A stretch of DNA of 10,740 nucleotides. Source: an uncultured Gammaproteobacteria bacterium. GTDB taxonomy: Bacteria > Pseudomonadota > Gammaproteobacteria > PS1 > Thioglobaceae. Each line of letters starts with the position of its first letter. The stretch's first letter is position 1. Position numbers and translations under genes: made by a program. The stretch is from positions 1-10,740 of the forward strand of contig CAJWNF010000009.1 of NCBI GenBank assembly GCA_913044155.1, given 5' to 3'. A model generated the notes under the pieces. That model did no database searches. It was not told the DNA's origin and was given only the letters and a program-made list of their open reading frames with translations. Below are positions 1 to 7,164 of the stretch, piece after piece.

Positions 1-782
1 CTACAAAGGAATACGTGCAGCATCGAATGGCTGTTGTGTTCATCGAGAATAAAGTTGAAACGATTCTTAAGGACGGTGAGACGATAAAGAATCGTAGCAA
101 AACACAGGACATTATTAACGCAGCAACCATTCAGGGCATTTTTTCCAATAGATTCCAGATAACAGGGATAGCTAGTTCTAGAGAGGCTCGAAACCTTGCA
201 CTACTATTAAGAGCCGGTTCACTTTCAGCCCCAATTGAAATAATTGAAGAGAGAACTATTGGACCTAGTTTGGGTGCTGATAATATTCAAAAGGGCTTGA
301 TGTCAGTTCTAGTTGGCTTTGTGCTAGTGCTTGTTTTTATGGGTTGGCGCTATCGCGTTTTTGGTTTAGTGGCAAATATTGCGCTCACACTTAATTTGGT
401 GACAATTGTCTCTATCCTGTCCCTTATACAGGCAACCTTAACGTTGCCAGGTATTGCCGGCATAGTGCTAACGGTAGGTATGGCGGTTGATGCCAATGTG
501 CTTATTTTTGAACGTATAAAAGAAGAGTTGCGCGCAAATAATAATATACAAAAAGCGATTTCCATGGGCTATGGAAAAGCTTTGCTAACGATTGCCGACG
601 CCAATATAACGACACTAATTGCGGCTTTGGTTTTATTTAGTTTTGGTACTGGTGCAGTGAAAGGCTTTGCTGTAACGCTATCGATAGGCATTATCACATC
701 AATGTTTACTGCAATTATTGTATCGAGGGCAATAATTAACTTGATATATGGTGGCAAAAAAACAGAGGAATTAGCGATATGA
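1..782 (+). CDS. secD: Protein translocase subunit SecD, C-terminal part (5' end outside window)
   Basis: SecD, with SecF, forms an inner-membrane accessory complex of the SecYEG translocon that uses the proton gradient to pull exported proteins to the periplasmic side. Only about 260 C-terminal residues are visible. The reading frame is open from base 3, so the GTG at 15 is an internal valine, not a start. The visible part begins in the end of the periplasmic region ([17 protein letters not shown], then TIGPSLG), followed by the RND-type membrane domain. That domain carries the signature [20 protein letters not shown] and then [16 protein letters not shown] and a KGFAVTL block, all typical of SecD. 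The gene ends in TGA at 780-782, overlapping the secF ATG by 4 bases, so the two are probably translationally coupled. By the usual gene order yajC would lie upstream, outside the window. Identity is secure; the N-terminal half cannot be judged. Confidence 0.97.
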   Translation, partial: TKEYVQHRMAVVFIENKVETILKDGETIKNRSKTQDIINAATIQGIFSNRFQITGIASSREARNLALLLRAGSLSAPIEIIEERTIGPSLGADNIQKGLMSVLVGFVLVLVFMGWRYRVFGLVANIALTLNLVTIVSILSLIQATLTLPGIAGIVLTVGMAVDANVLIFERIKEELRANNNIQKAISMGYGKALLTIADANITTLIAALVLFSFGTGAVKGFAVTLSIGIITSMFTAIIVSRAIINLIYGGKKTEELAI

Positions 783-1705
783 GTCTGAAATCTTTAAAAG
801 TGCCGACTATAGATTTTATAAACAAGCGTAAGTATGCTTTGATTTTTTCTGCTTTGTTGTTGGCGATATCAGTTGTTTCTCTTGGCCTGCAAGGACTTAA
901 GCTTGGGATTGACTTTACGGGTGGCACCTTGATTGAAATAGGTTACGAGCAGACGGCAGACCTTGAAGGGATTAGAACAAAGCTCGCTGATGCTGACTAC
1001 ATAGGCACTAATGTGCAGTATTTTGGTTCTGACACTGAAGTTTTAATCCAGCTCGAACCCCAAGAGGTTTCTTCAGCTAAGCTTAGTTCTTCGATTATAC
1101 GTATGCTCGGGGGAGATGTTGATGTGCGACGTGTAGAATTTGTTGGCCCCAAGGTTGGGGAAGAGCTGACTAATGATGGCGGATTGGCTTTGCTTTATGC
1201 GCTTATTGGCATTCTGATTTATGTAGCATTGAGGTTTGAGTATCGTTTTGCTTTAGGGTCGATTAGCGCCCTAGTCCATGACGTTGTTATTACGCTTGGT
1301 GTATTTTCTCTGTTCCAGATAGAATTTGATTTAACTGTATTGGCGGCACTGCTGGCTGTTATTGGTTATTCACTCAATGACACGATAGTGGTTTTTGACC
1401 GTATTAGAGAGAACTTTCTTTCTACTCGGCATACCGATCCAAAGCCGATTGTAAATGATGCACTGAATCAAACACTTGCTCGAACATTAATGACATCATT
1501 GACAACATTGTTGGTCCTTTTGGCTCTATATTTCTTAGGGGGAGAGGTAATCCATAGTTTTGCTGGTGCACTTATAATTGGTGTTGTCATTGGTACCTAC
1601 TCATCAATATACGTTGCCAGTTCAATGATTCTGGCTCTTGGCATTGCAAAAGAAGATATGCTGCCTTCAGAAAAAGAAAAGAAAGAGATTGACGCTAGAC
1701 CTTAG
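779..1705 (+). CDS. secF: Protein translocase subunit SecF
   Basis: SecF is the partner of SecD in the proton-driven SecDF accessory complex of the inner-membrane Sec translocon. The protein has 308 residues, close to the usual length. The N-terminal membrane helix (about residues 17-38) is followed by GIDFTGGT (43-50), the family hallmark. The periplasmic domain ends near [13 protein letters not shown] (118-130). The membrane domain follows with [10 protein letters not shown] (151-160), [16 protein letters not shown] (165-180) and [20 protein letters not shown] (193-212), the SecF signature. Two further hydrophobic segments precede a charged cytoplasmic tail. The start at 779 is supported by AGAGGAA at 764-770, 8 bases upstream, and by the ATGA overlap with secD. 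The stop lies 2 bases from the convergent fabB stop, so there is no room for a separate terminator. Confidence 0.98.
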   Translation: MSLKSLKVPTIDFINKRKYALIFSALLLAISVVSLGLQGLKLGIDFTGGTLIEIGYEQTADLEGIRTKLADADYIGTNVQYFGSDTEVLIQLEPQEVSSAKLSSSIIRMLGGDVDVRRVEFVGPKVGEELTNDGGLALLYALIGILIYVALRFEYRFALGSISALVHDVVITLGVFSLFQIEFDLTVLAALLAVIGYSLNDTIVVFDRIRENFLSTRHTDPKPIVNDALNQTLARTLMTSLTTLLVLLALYFLGGEVIHSFAGALIIGVVIGTYSSIYVASSMILALGIAKEDMLPSEKEKKEIDARP

Positions 1706-1707
1706 CT

Positions 1708-2925
1708 TTATCCGTCAAAGCGTTCAAAAACGAGGCATGCATTGGTGCCACCAAAACCAAAACTGTTTGACAGAATTCGCTTAAGTTGAATATCTTGATT
1801 CTTTCTAACAATAGGCATGTCTTTAGCTTCTTCATCCAGTTTTTCAATGTTAACTGACTCAACAACAAAGTCATTCTGAAGCATTAATAATGAGTATATC
1901 GACTCATTAACACCTGCCGCTCCAAGTGCGTGGCCTGATAGAGACTTTGTTGAGCCGATAAGTGGTATGTTGTCTTTAAAAACTTCTTTGATGGCTTGAA
2001 GCTCCTTCATGTCTCCAACCGGTGTAGAGGTGCCATGAGCATTGATATAGTCGATTGGACCATTTACGTTAGCTGTTGCGATTTCCATGCATCTCTTTGC
2101 GCCTTCACCAGAAGGCGCGACCATGTCATGGCCGTCCGATGTTGCGCCATACCCTACCAGTTCAGCAATAATGTTGGCGCCTCGTGCCTCAGCGTGCTCT
2201 AATGATTCCATAACAACGGCTCCGCCTCCGCCTGATATAACAAAGCCGTCCCGGTCAGCGTCATATGCGCGAGATGCCTTTCCAGGTGTGTCGTTGTATT
2301 TTGAGGAAAGCGCACCCATGGCGTCAAATAGCATTGTCAGTGACCAGTCAAGCTCCTCGCCTCCGCCTGCAAAGACAACATCCTGTTTCCCTAGTTGGAT
2401 TTGTTCCATCGCGTTTCCAATACAGTGAGCACTGGTCGAGCAGGCAGAGCTGATTGAGTAATTAATGCCCTTGATTTGAAACAAGGTCGATAAACAAGCA
2501 GAAGTCGTCGACCCCATCGCGCGGGGAACACGATAAGGCCCTACACGTTTTATACCTTTGCTTCTTAATATGTCGGCGGACTCAACTATATTTTGGTTAG
2601 ACGCTCCTCCAGAGCCCATAATTAAGCCGGTACGATTGTTTGATATTATTTCAGGACTCAAATTTGCATGCTTGATTGCCTCATCAAGGGCAACCGCATT
2701 GTAGATTGCTGCATCCGCCATAAAGCGCAACATCTTACGGTCAATAATGTCGCTAGTATCTACCTCAGCAATTGAGCCATGGACGTGAGACCGTAGCCCC
2801 ATTTCTGCGTATTTCTCACAATACTCGATACCAGACTTTGCCTCTTTTAAGGATTTGAGGACTTCAGATTTGTTATTGCCTAAACTGCAGACAATGCCCA
2901 TTCCTGTTATGACAACGCGATTCAT
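1708..2925 (-). CDS. fabB: 3-oxoacyl-[acyl-carrier-protein] synthase I (FabB)
   Basis: FabB is the cytoplasmic condensing enzyme that joins malonyl-ACP to acyl-ACP. It is the form needed to elongate the cis-3-decenoyl-ACP made by FabA, and so for unsaturated fatty acid synthesis. The 405 residues match the family length. The catalytic triad is complete: Cys162 in SSACSTSAH, His297 in [11 protein letters not shown] and His332 in SGHALGAAG, with the conserved Lys327 in GSTKSLSGH. The glycine-rich C-terminal FGFGGTNA block is at 389-396. The Cys-His-His arrangement and the neighbouring fabA separate it from FabH, and favour FabB over FabF. Its ATG overlaps the fabA TGA by one base (TGATG) and no Shine-Dalgarno is visible, so translation probably depends on ribosomes finishing fabA. 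It converges with secF, 2 bases between stop codons. Confidence 0.97.
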   Translation of the reverse strand: MNRVVITGMGIVCSLGNNKSEVLKSLKEAKSGIEYCEKYAEMGLRSHVHGSIAEVDTSDIIDRKMLRFMADAAIYNAVALDEAIKHANLSPEIISNNRTGLIMGSGGASNQNIVESADILRSKGIKRVGPYRVPRAMGSTTSACLSTLFQIKGINYSISSACSTSAHCIGNAMEQIQLGKQDVVFAGGGEELDWSLTMLFDAMGALSSKYNDTPGKASRAYDADRDGFVISGGGGAVVMESLEHAEARGANIIAELVGYGATSDGHDMVAPSGEGAKRCMEIATANVNGPIDYINAHGTSTPVGDMKELQAIKEVFKDNIPLIGSTKSLSGHALGAAGVNESIYSLLMLQNDFVVESVNIEKLDEEAKDMPIVRKNQDIQLKRILSNSFGFGGTNACLVFERFDG

Positions 2926-3437
2926 CAGAATGAAGTGGTGTCAGTGAATAAGCCTACTTTAAGGTTGGTGGCTTCGTAAATTAATTTCCCGTCAGCTTCC
3001 ATTGTGGCGTCAGCTATACCCATGTAGAGTTTCCGAGCCACCACCCTGGAAAGGTTTACGTTGTAGGTAATTTTCTTGTTAGTTGGCAAAACCTGGCCGG
3101 TAAATTTGATTTGTCCAGCTCCTAGCGCCCTTCCCCTGCCAGGACCTCCGAGCCATCCTAGATAAAATCCAACCAACTGCCACATAGCGTCAACTCCAAG
3201 ACAGCCAGGCATGACTGGGTCATTATTAAAGTGGCAGTTGAAAAACCACTGATCCGGATTAATATCCAGTTCAGCTGTTAGCCCTCCTTTGCCATACTCG
3301 CCGCCAGTTTCACTGATGTCAGTGATACGGTCAAACATAAGCATCGGGGGTTGGGGGAGCTGGGCATTACCAGGTCCAAATAATCCCCCTTTACCGCACT
3401 GGATAAGTTCGTCGTAAGAATAACTGCTTTGCCTCAT
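2925..3437 (-). CDS. fabA: 3-hydroxydecanoyl-[ACP] dehydratase/isomerase (FabA)
   Basis: FabA dehydrates 3-hydroxyacyl-ACP and isomerises trans-2- to cis-3-decenoyl-ACP, the branch point of anaerobic unsaturated fatty acid synthesis. It is a cytoplasmic hot-dog fold dimer. The 170 residues match the family (E. coli has 172). The active-site histidine is His69 in [15 protein letters not shown] and the catalytic aspartate is Asp83 in VDAMWQL; the combination [14 protein letters not shown] marks FabA rather than FabZ. The start at 3437 gives the usual N-terminus ([17 protein letters not shown]). No clear Shine-Dalgarno precedes it, and another ATG 5 bases upstream opens a two-codon frame whose TGA overlaps the fabA ATG. 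The gene lies immediately upstream of fabB and is separated from metZ by 62 bases that hold a likely promoter. Confidence 0.98.
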   Translation of the reverse strand: MRQSSYSYDELIQCGKGGLFGPGNAQLPQPPMLMFDRITDISETGGEYGKGGLTAELDINPDQWFFNCHFNNDPVMPGCLGVDAMWQLVGFYLGWLGGPGRGRALGAGQIKFTGQVLPTNKKITYNVNLSRVVARKLYMGIADATMEADGKLIYEATNLKVGLFTDTTSF

Positions 3438-3464
3438 AACATTTGATATAGCTACTGTGGAGCG

Positions 3465-3473
3465 ATTTTATCA
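3465..3473 (-). promoter_or_regulatory. Candidate extended -10 promoter of fabA-fabB
   Basis: In the 62-base gap between metZ and fabA the - strand reads TGATAAAAT, an extended -10 element (TGn followed by a 5-of-6 match to TATAAT). Transcription would start near 3458, leaving a leader of about 20 bases. The best -35 at 17 bases (TTTCAG, about 3488-3493) is weak, as is common with extended -10 promoters. An 8-base perfect palindrome, TTAGCTAA (3477-3484), sits in the spacer just upstream and could be an operator. This is pattern reading only. Confidence 0.45.
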
Positions 3474-3499
3474 CACTTAGCTAAACCCTGAAATTCAAC

Positions 3500-4657
3500 T
3501 TAGACTTTCAAATCAGCGATAATATCAGTTATATCCTCTAATCCAACTGATATTCGAACCAGATTATCTGAGATATTGCTTTTTCGTCTTTCATCTTCTG
3601 TAAGACGGTTATGAGTAGTGGTTGCTGGGTGCGTAATGGTGCTCTTTGTGTCACCCAAATTTGCGGTAATTGAGATCATTTTGGTGTTATTAATAATCCG
3701 GAAAGCTTCCTTTTTCCCGCCCTTAACTTCAAAAGAGACAATACCCCCATAGCCAGATTGCTGTGCCTTTGCAATATCATGGTGAGGGTGAGACTGAAGG
3801 CCAAGATAGTGAACTTTTTGAACGAATCCCTGGTTCTGTAGCCACTCTGCAAGTTTAATTGCATTGTCACAATGCGCCTTCATTCTTAATGAAAGCGTTT
3901 CGAGTCCTTTAAGCATGACCCAGGCATTGAAAGCGCTCAGTGTTGGACCGGTTGCTCTACAAAAACTGCGTATTTCATCGATATGTTCTTTGCGCCCAGC
4001 CACTGCACCTGCTAGGCAACGGCCTTGACCATCAATATATTTTGTTGCAGAATGGATAACCAAATCTGCGCCTAGGTTTAAAGGTTTTTGCAGAGCAGGC
4101 GTCATAATGCAGTTGTCCACCGCTAATAAGATATTGTGTTCTTTTGATAAAGCTGAAAGTAGCGCTAAATCGACAACATCACCCAGAGGGTTTGACGGAG
4201 TCTCCAGTAAAAATATTTTGGTATTCTTCTGAACTGAATTTCTCCAAGAATTAATATTAGGCAAGTCTACAAAGGTAACCTCGATGTTAAATTTATTTAC
4301 GATAGTGTTTAGCAGGACAATGGTGGTACCAAACATGTCACGCGATGCGACAATATGGTCTCCAGCTTTAAGAAGACCCATCAAGGCGGCAAAAATGGCA
4401 GACATGCCGCTCGCAGTAGCGATACAAGATTCTGCCTCTTCTAGGTCTGCTAATCTATCTTCAAAAGCTTGAACATTGGGATTGGTGAATCTCGTATAAA
4501 TGTTACCTTCCTCTTCATTGGCAAACCTATTGGCTGCCTGCTCGGCACTATCAAATGTGAAGCTCGAGGTTAGAAAGACAGCGGCAGAGTGTTCCTGCTG
4601 TTCTGTGGCGTGGTAACCTTGGCGAATCGCCCTTGTATTAAATTTTTTATTTTTCAT
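3500..4657 (-). CDS. metZ: O-succinylhomoserine sulfhydrylase (MetZ)
   Basis: MetZ is a PLP-dependent Cys/Met-metabolism enzyme that makes homocysteine directly from O-succinylhomoserine and sulfide, bypassing cystathionine. The cofactor lysine is Lys206 in HSATKYIDGQGR. Asp181 in AVDNC contacts the pyridine nitrogen, and YTRFTNP (54-60) supplies the phosphate contacts to the neighbouring subunit. TASGMSAI (81-88), SNPLGD (155-160) and LGDTKSTITHPATTTH (334-349) are typical. The match to Pseudomonas MetZ is close along the whole length as I recall it (for example TGPTLSAFNAW, QQSGYGGIVSFEVKGG), and position right after purF is also the Pseudomonas arrangement. This makes MetB or MetY less likely. 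At 385 residues it is slightly short. The VDNCFCTP block usual for MetZ is VDNCIMTP here. It starts 17 bases after purF with only a weak AGAA-type ribosome site, so it is probably read from the cvpA-purF transcript. Confidence 0.93.
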   Translation of the reverse strand: MKNKKFNTRAIRQGYHATEQQEHSAAVFLTSSFTFDSAEQAANRFANEEEGNIYTRFTNPNVQAFEDRLADLEEAESCIATASGMSAIFAALMGLLKAGDHIVASRDMFGTTIVLLNTIVNKFNIEVTFVDLPNINSWRNSVQKNTKIFLLETPSNPLGDVVDLALLSALSKEHNILLAVDNCIMTPALQKPLNLGADLVIHSATKYIDGQGRCLAGAVAGRKEHIDEIRSFCRATGPTLSAFNAWVMLKGLETLSLRMKAHCDNAIKLAEWLQNQGFVQKVHYLGLQSHPHHDIAKAQQSGYGGIVSFEVKGGKKEAFRIINNTKMISITANLGDTKSTITHPATTTHNRLTEDERRKSNISDNLVRISVGLEDITDIIADLKV

Positions 4658-4674
4658 TTTTCTAAAGTTCTAAC

Positions 4675-6192
4675 TCAGTCTACTTGATTGTATATCAGTT
4701 CTGAATTTTCATTTGTCATATTTTTTTCTTTTGCGTCGTCAGATCTGAGAGCTTCTATAGTTTTTAAGTAGTCATTATCGATATCATTGGTAATATATTT
4801 TCCGTCAAAGCAGGAGCAGTCAAATTGCGAGATATCAAGGTTGCCCTGTTGCACAGACCAGATCAAATCCTCAAGGTCTTGATAGACAAGCTTATCTGCA
4901 CCGATAGATAGACATATTTCATTCTCAGTCTTGTTATGTGCGACAAACTCGTTCTTGCTAGCCATGTCGATACCGTAAACATTAGGGTATCTTACCGGCG
5001 GTGCAGCTGAGGCAAAAAATACTTTTTTTGCGCCTGCAGATCTAGCCATCTGAACAATCTCTTTGCTGGTCGTTCCGCGGACAATAGAGTCGTCTACTAA
5101 AAGTACATTTTTGCCTTTGAATTCGAGTTCAATAGCGCTGAGTTTTTGACGTACCGATTTTTTTCTTTGTTTTTGTCCAGGCATAATAAAGGTTCTGGCA
5201 ATATATCGATTCTTAATAAATCCTTCACGGTACTTAACATCTATAGCATTAGCCAGCTGCAAGGCGGCAGTTCTTGAGGTGTCAGGTACCGGCATTACAA
5301 CGTCAATTATCTCCTTTGGCCAGATAGATTTGATTTTTTCTGCAAGCTTTTCCCCCATTCTAAGGCGAGATTTGTATACAGAAATATTGTCAATGATGGA
5401 GTCTGGGCGAGCAAAATATACAAATTCAAAGATACAAGGGTTGAGTTCAGACTTTTCAGAACATTGATGGGCGTGAACATTCCCTTTGCGGTCGATGACC
5501 ACAGCTTCGCCAGGCCTGACATCGCGTTTAATCTTATAACCTAGAGCCGTTAGAGCGACACTTTCTGAGGCGATCATGTATTTCGTCCCTTTGTCGGTTA
5601 TTCTCTCGCCTAGTATAAGGGGTCTGATTCCATGAGGATCGCGAAAACCAAAGATTCCATAACCCGGTACCATACCGATTGCTGCATATGCCCCCTTAAC
5701 ACGTTGATGGAGTTTTGTAACCGCTTTGAATATGTCAGTCTCATTGATTCGGTGTTTTTGCTCTTCCGCTATCCCACTAGCCAATACATTGAGAAGAATC
5801 TCTGAATCTGAGTTGGTATTTGTATGTCTAAGGTCTTGCTCAAAGAGTTCTTTTGCCAGGGTCTCAGCGTTGGTTAAATTGCCATTATGTGCAAAAGCAA
5901 TGCCGTATGGAGAGTTGACATAGAAGGGTTGCGCTTCAGCACAAGAAGCACTTCCAGCAGTTGGATAACGGATGTGCCCAATACCCATATCACCAATCAG
6001 TTTAGTCATATGTCTGGTTCTAAATACATTACGCACGAGGCCATTGCCTTTTCGCATATAGAATCGACCTTTGCTCGCTGTTGTAATGCCTGCAGCGTCT
6101 TGGCCACGATGCTGGATGATACTAAGAGCATCATAAATATAAACCCCGACATCTTTTTTTGTTGTAGATAGAATTCCAACAATACCGCACAT
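4675..6192 (-). CDS. purF: Amidophosphoribosyltransferase (PurF)
   Basis: PurF catalyses the first committed step of purine synthesis, making 5-phosphoribosylamine from PRPP and glutamine in the cytoplasm. The 505 residues equal the E. coli length. The N-terminal Ntn glutaminase domain begins MCGIVGI, so Cys2 becomes the nucleophile after loss of Met; there is no propeptide, unlike the Bacillus iron-sulfur type. HRGQDAAG (28-35), GIGHIRYPTAG (70-80) and AHNGNLTN (101-108) are glutaminase motifs. The phosphoribosyltransferase domain has PVPDTSRTAA (301-310) and the PRPP loop VLLVDDSIVRGTTS (363-376). The last 20 or so residues are polar and probably variable. The start has a good GAGGGA site in the end of cvpA, with 3 bases between that stop and this ATG. 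Pairing with cvpA is the classic gammaproteobacterial arrangement. Confidence 0.98.
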   Translation of the reverse strand: MCGIVGILSTTKKDVGVYIYDALSIIQHRGQDAAGITTASKGRFYMRKGNGLVRNVFRTRHMTKLIGDMGIGHIRYPTAGSASCAEAQPFYVNSPYGIAFAHNGNLTNAETLAKELFEQDLRHTNTNSDSEILLNVLASGIAEEQKHRINETDIFKAVTKLHQRVKGAYAAIGMVPGYGIFGFRDPHGIRPLILGERITDKGTKYMIASESVALTALGYKIKRDVRPGEAVVIDRKGNVHAHQCSEKSELNPCIFEFVYFARPDSIIDNISVYKSRLRMGEKLAEKIKSIWPKEIIDVVMPVPDTSRTAALQLANAIDVKYREGFIKNRYIARTFIMPGQKQRKKSVRQKLSAIELEFKGKNVLLVDDSIVRGTTSKEIVQMARSAGAKKVFFASAAPPVRYPNVYGIDMASKNEFVAHNKTENEICLSIGADKLVYQDLEDLIWSVQQGNLDISQFDCSCFDGKYITNDIDNDYLKTIEALRSDDAKEKNMTNENSELIYNQVD

Positions 6193-6195
6193 AAT

Positions 6196-7089
6196 TTATC
6201 CCTCTGTATTTATATCGCTTTCAAGAATTAGAACATCGCCCGGCTCAAGATCTATAAACAACAAGTGTTTCGATAAAAAAGGTTTAATATCAACTCCCCA
6301 GTCCTGAAAGGTCCTTAGTGTACCGGTAGTCTCTACCCAGGCATGATTTTGAGTTACCCAGTTCAAGTTTTGTAACACAAGTACAATAATCAAAACAAAA
6401 ATTCCACCTTTGAAGAAACCAACAAGTAAGCCAAGGAATTGGTTTTTCAGTCCGCCAACATTGCGCGCATTAAGGAAAGCATCTAGCACATGCAAGCCTT
6501 TAAGTATTTTCTCAAAAATAGGCGCCAATAAACAAGGTTTTTCTTTATCAATAGTTATATTAAGTGTTTTTGCTAGCACTACGGAAAAAGCAAGCATTGC
6601 AGTAAAAACAACTACAAACGATAGAAAGTTACGCAAAGAGTCGTTATTAACAATCGCTTGCATGGTCTGCAGTTGAGCCAAGCTTTCTAGGTATTGGTAG
6701 CTCAAAAAAGCAACCAGAGCGACAAGCACAGCGAGAGCGAAATAGTAATTAAGGTCGCAAGGGTTTTTCACTTCAGAAGAGGTTGTTGTCAATCTATAGA
6801 GTCCCTTCTTTGCAAACCAAGTGCCGACAAAGATAATTCCAAATGCACTAGCGTAAGCCGAACCTGCATCACTAATCAGCCAGCTCGCAAAAAAGGCATT
6901 CGCGAAACCTTGATAATAAAGCCACGCCAAAACGATCGCCAAGATAACGAAAAACAGGCTAATAATTTCCTTTGCTAGGCCCTGAATGAAGCCTCTTACA
7001 ATAAAAATGATTAGGATAATAAGGGTGAACCAATCTGACCAAGCTAGCGCACTGATTGCGTTCCAGAGATTGTCAAAAAAATTACCCAT
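6196..7089 (-). CDS. cvpA: CvpA family membrane protein, unusually long
   Basis: CvpA proteins are inner-membrane proteins, named for colicin V production in E. coli and generally found next to purF; their biochemical role is not settled. The N-terminus fits the family: a hydrophobic segment (about 20-32), then RGFIQGLAKEIISL (32-45), matching the canonical RGFxREhhSL, then a second helix (46-60). The C-terminal GLKNQFLGLLVGFFKGG (213-229) with a following helix (to 240) matches the canonical DRxLGxxFGxxRG region. Between them is about 100 residues more than usual, giving 297 residues against about 160, with two additional hydrophobic segments (about 78-95 and 115-132; a third at 154-175 may be the canonical one). 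Six membrane segments are likely instead of four. The start has AGGA 4 bases upstream. A TATAAT-type promoter lies just before it. Family placement rests on both ends plus the purF context. Confidence 0.85.
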   Translation of the reverse strand: MGNFFDNLWNAISALAWSDWFTLIILIIFIVRGFIQGLAKEIISLFFVILAIVLAWLYYQGFANAFFASWLISDAGSAYASAFGIIFVGTWFAKKGLYRLTTTSSEVKNPCDLNYYFALAVLVALVAFLSYQYLESLAQLQTMQAIVNNDSLRNFLSFVVVFTAMLAFSVVLAKTLNITIDKEKPCLLAPIFEKILKGLHVLDAFLNARNVGGLKNQFLGLLVGFFKGGIFVLIIVLVLQNLNWVTQNHAWVETTGTLRTFQDWGVDIKPFLSKHLLFIDLEPGDVLILESDINTEG

Positions 7090-7123
7090 GGCGTCCTTAT
7101 TTGATAACGCAATTTTACAATAG

Positions 7124-7154
7124 ATTATATGTCAGAGAGATGCTCTACTGTAAA
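7124..7154 (-). promoter_or_regulatory. Candidate sigma70 promoter of cvpA-purF-metZ
   Basis: The 75-base gap between folC and cvpA carries, on the - strand, TTTACA (7149-7154) and a perfect TATAAT (7124-7129) separated by 19 bases, slightly longer than the optimum of 17. Transcription would begin near 7117, leaving a leader of about 28 bases that ends in AGGA (7094-7097) before the cvpA start. The spacer holds a short AGAG-ATG-CTCT inverted repeat. I see no PurR-type operator (ACGCAAACG-TTTGCGT), although this is where E. coli has one. Confidence 0.5.
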
Positions 7155-7164
7155 CAAATAATGT

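Noticed and set aside
1694..1706. GCTA-GACCT-TAGC hairpin as a bidirectional terminator
   Set aside because: Four base pairs with no adjacent T-run on the + strand and only a distant pyrimidine tract on the - strand; too weak to list as a terminator.
2087..2428. 113-codon open frame on the + strand
   Set aside because: Antisense to the fabB active-site region; composition (Pro/Ser-rich) is a shadow of the conserved FabB glycine-rich coding sequence.
7100..7113. TTGATAACGCAA as a possible PurR-type operator before cvpA
   Set aside because: Only the outer three bases on each side are symmetric and the ACGCAAACG-TTTGCGT pattern is absent.
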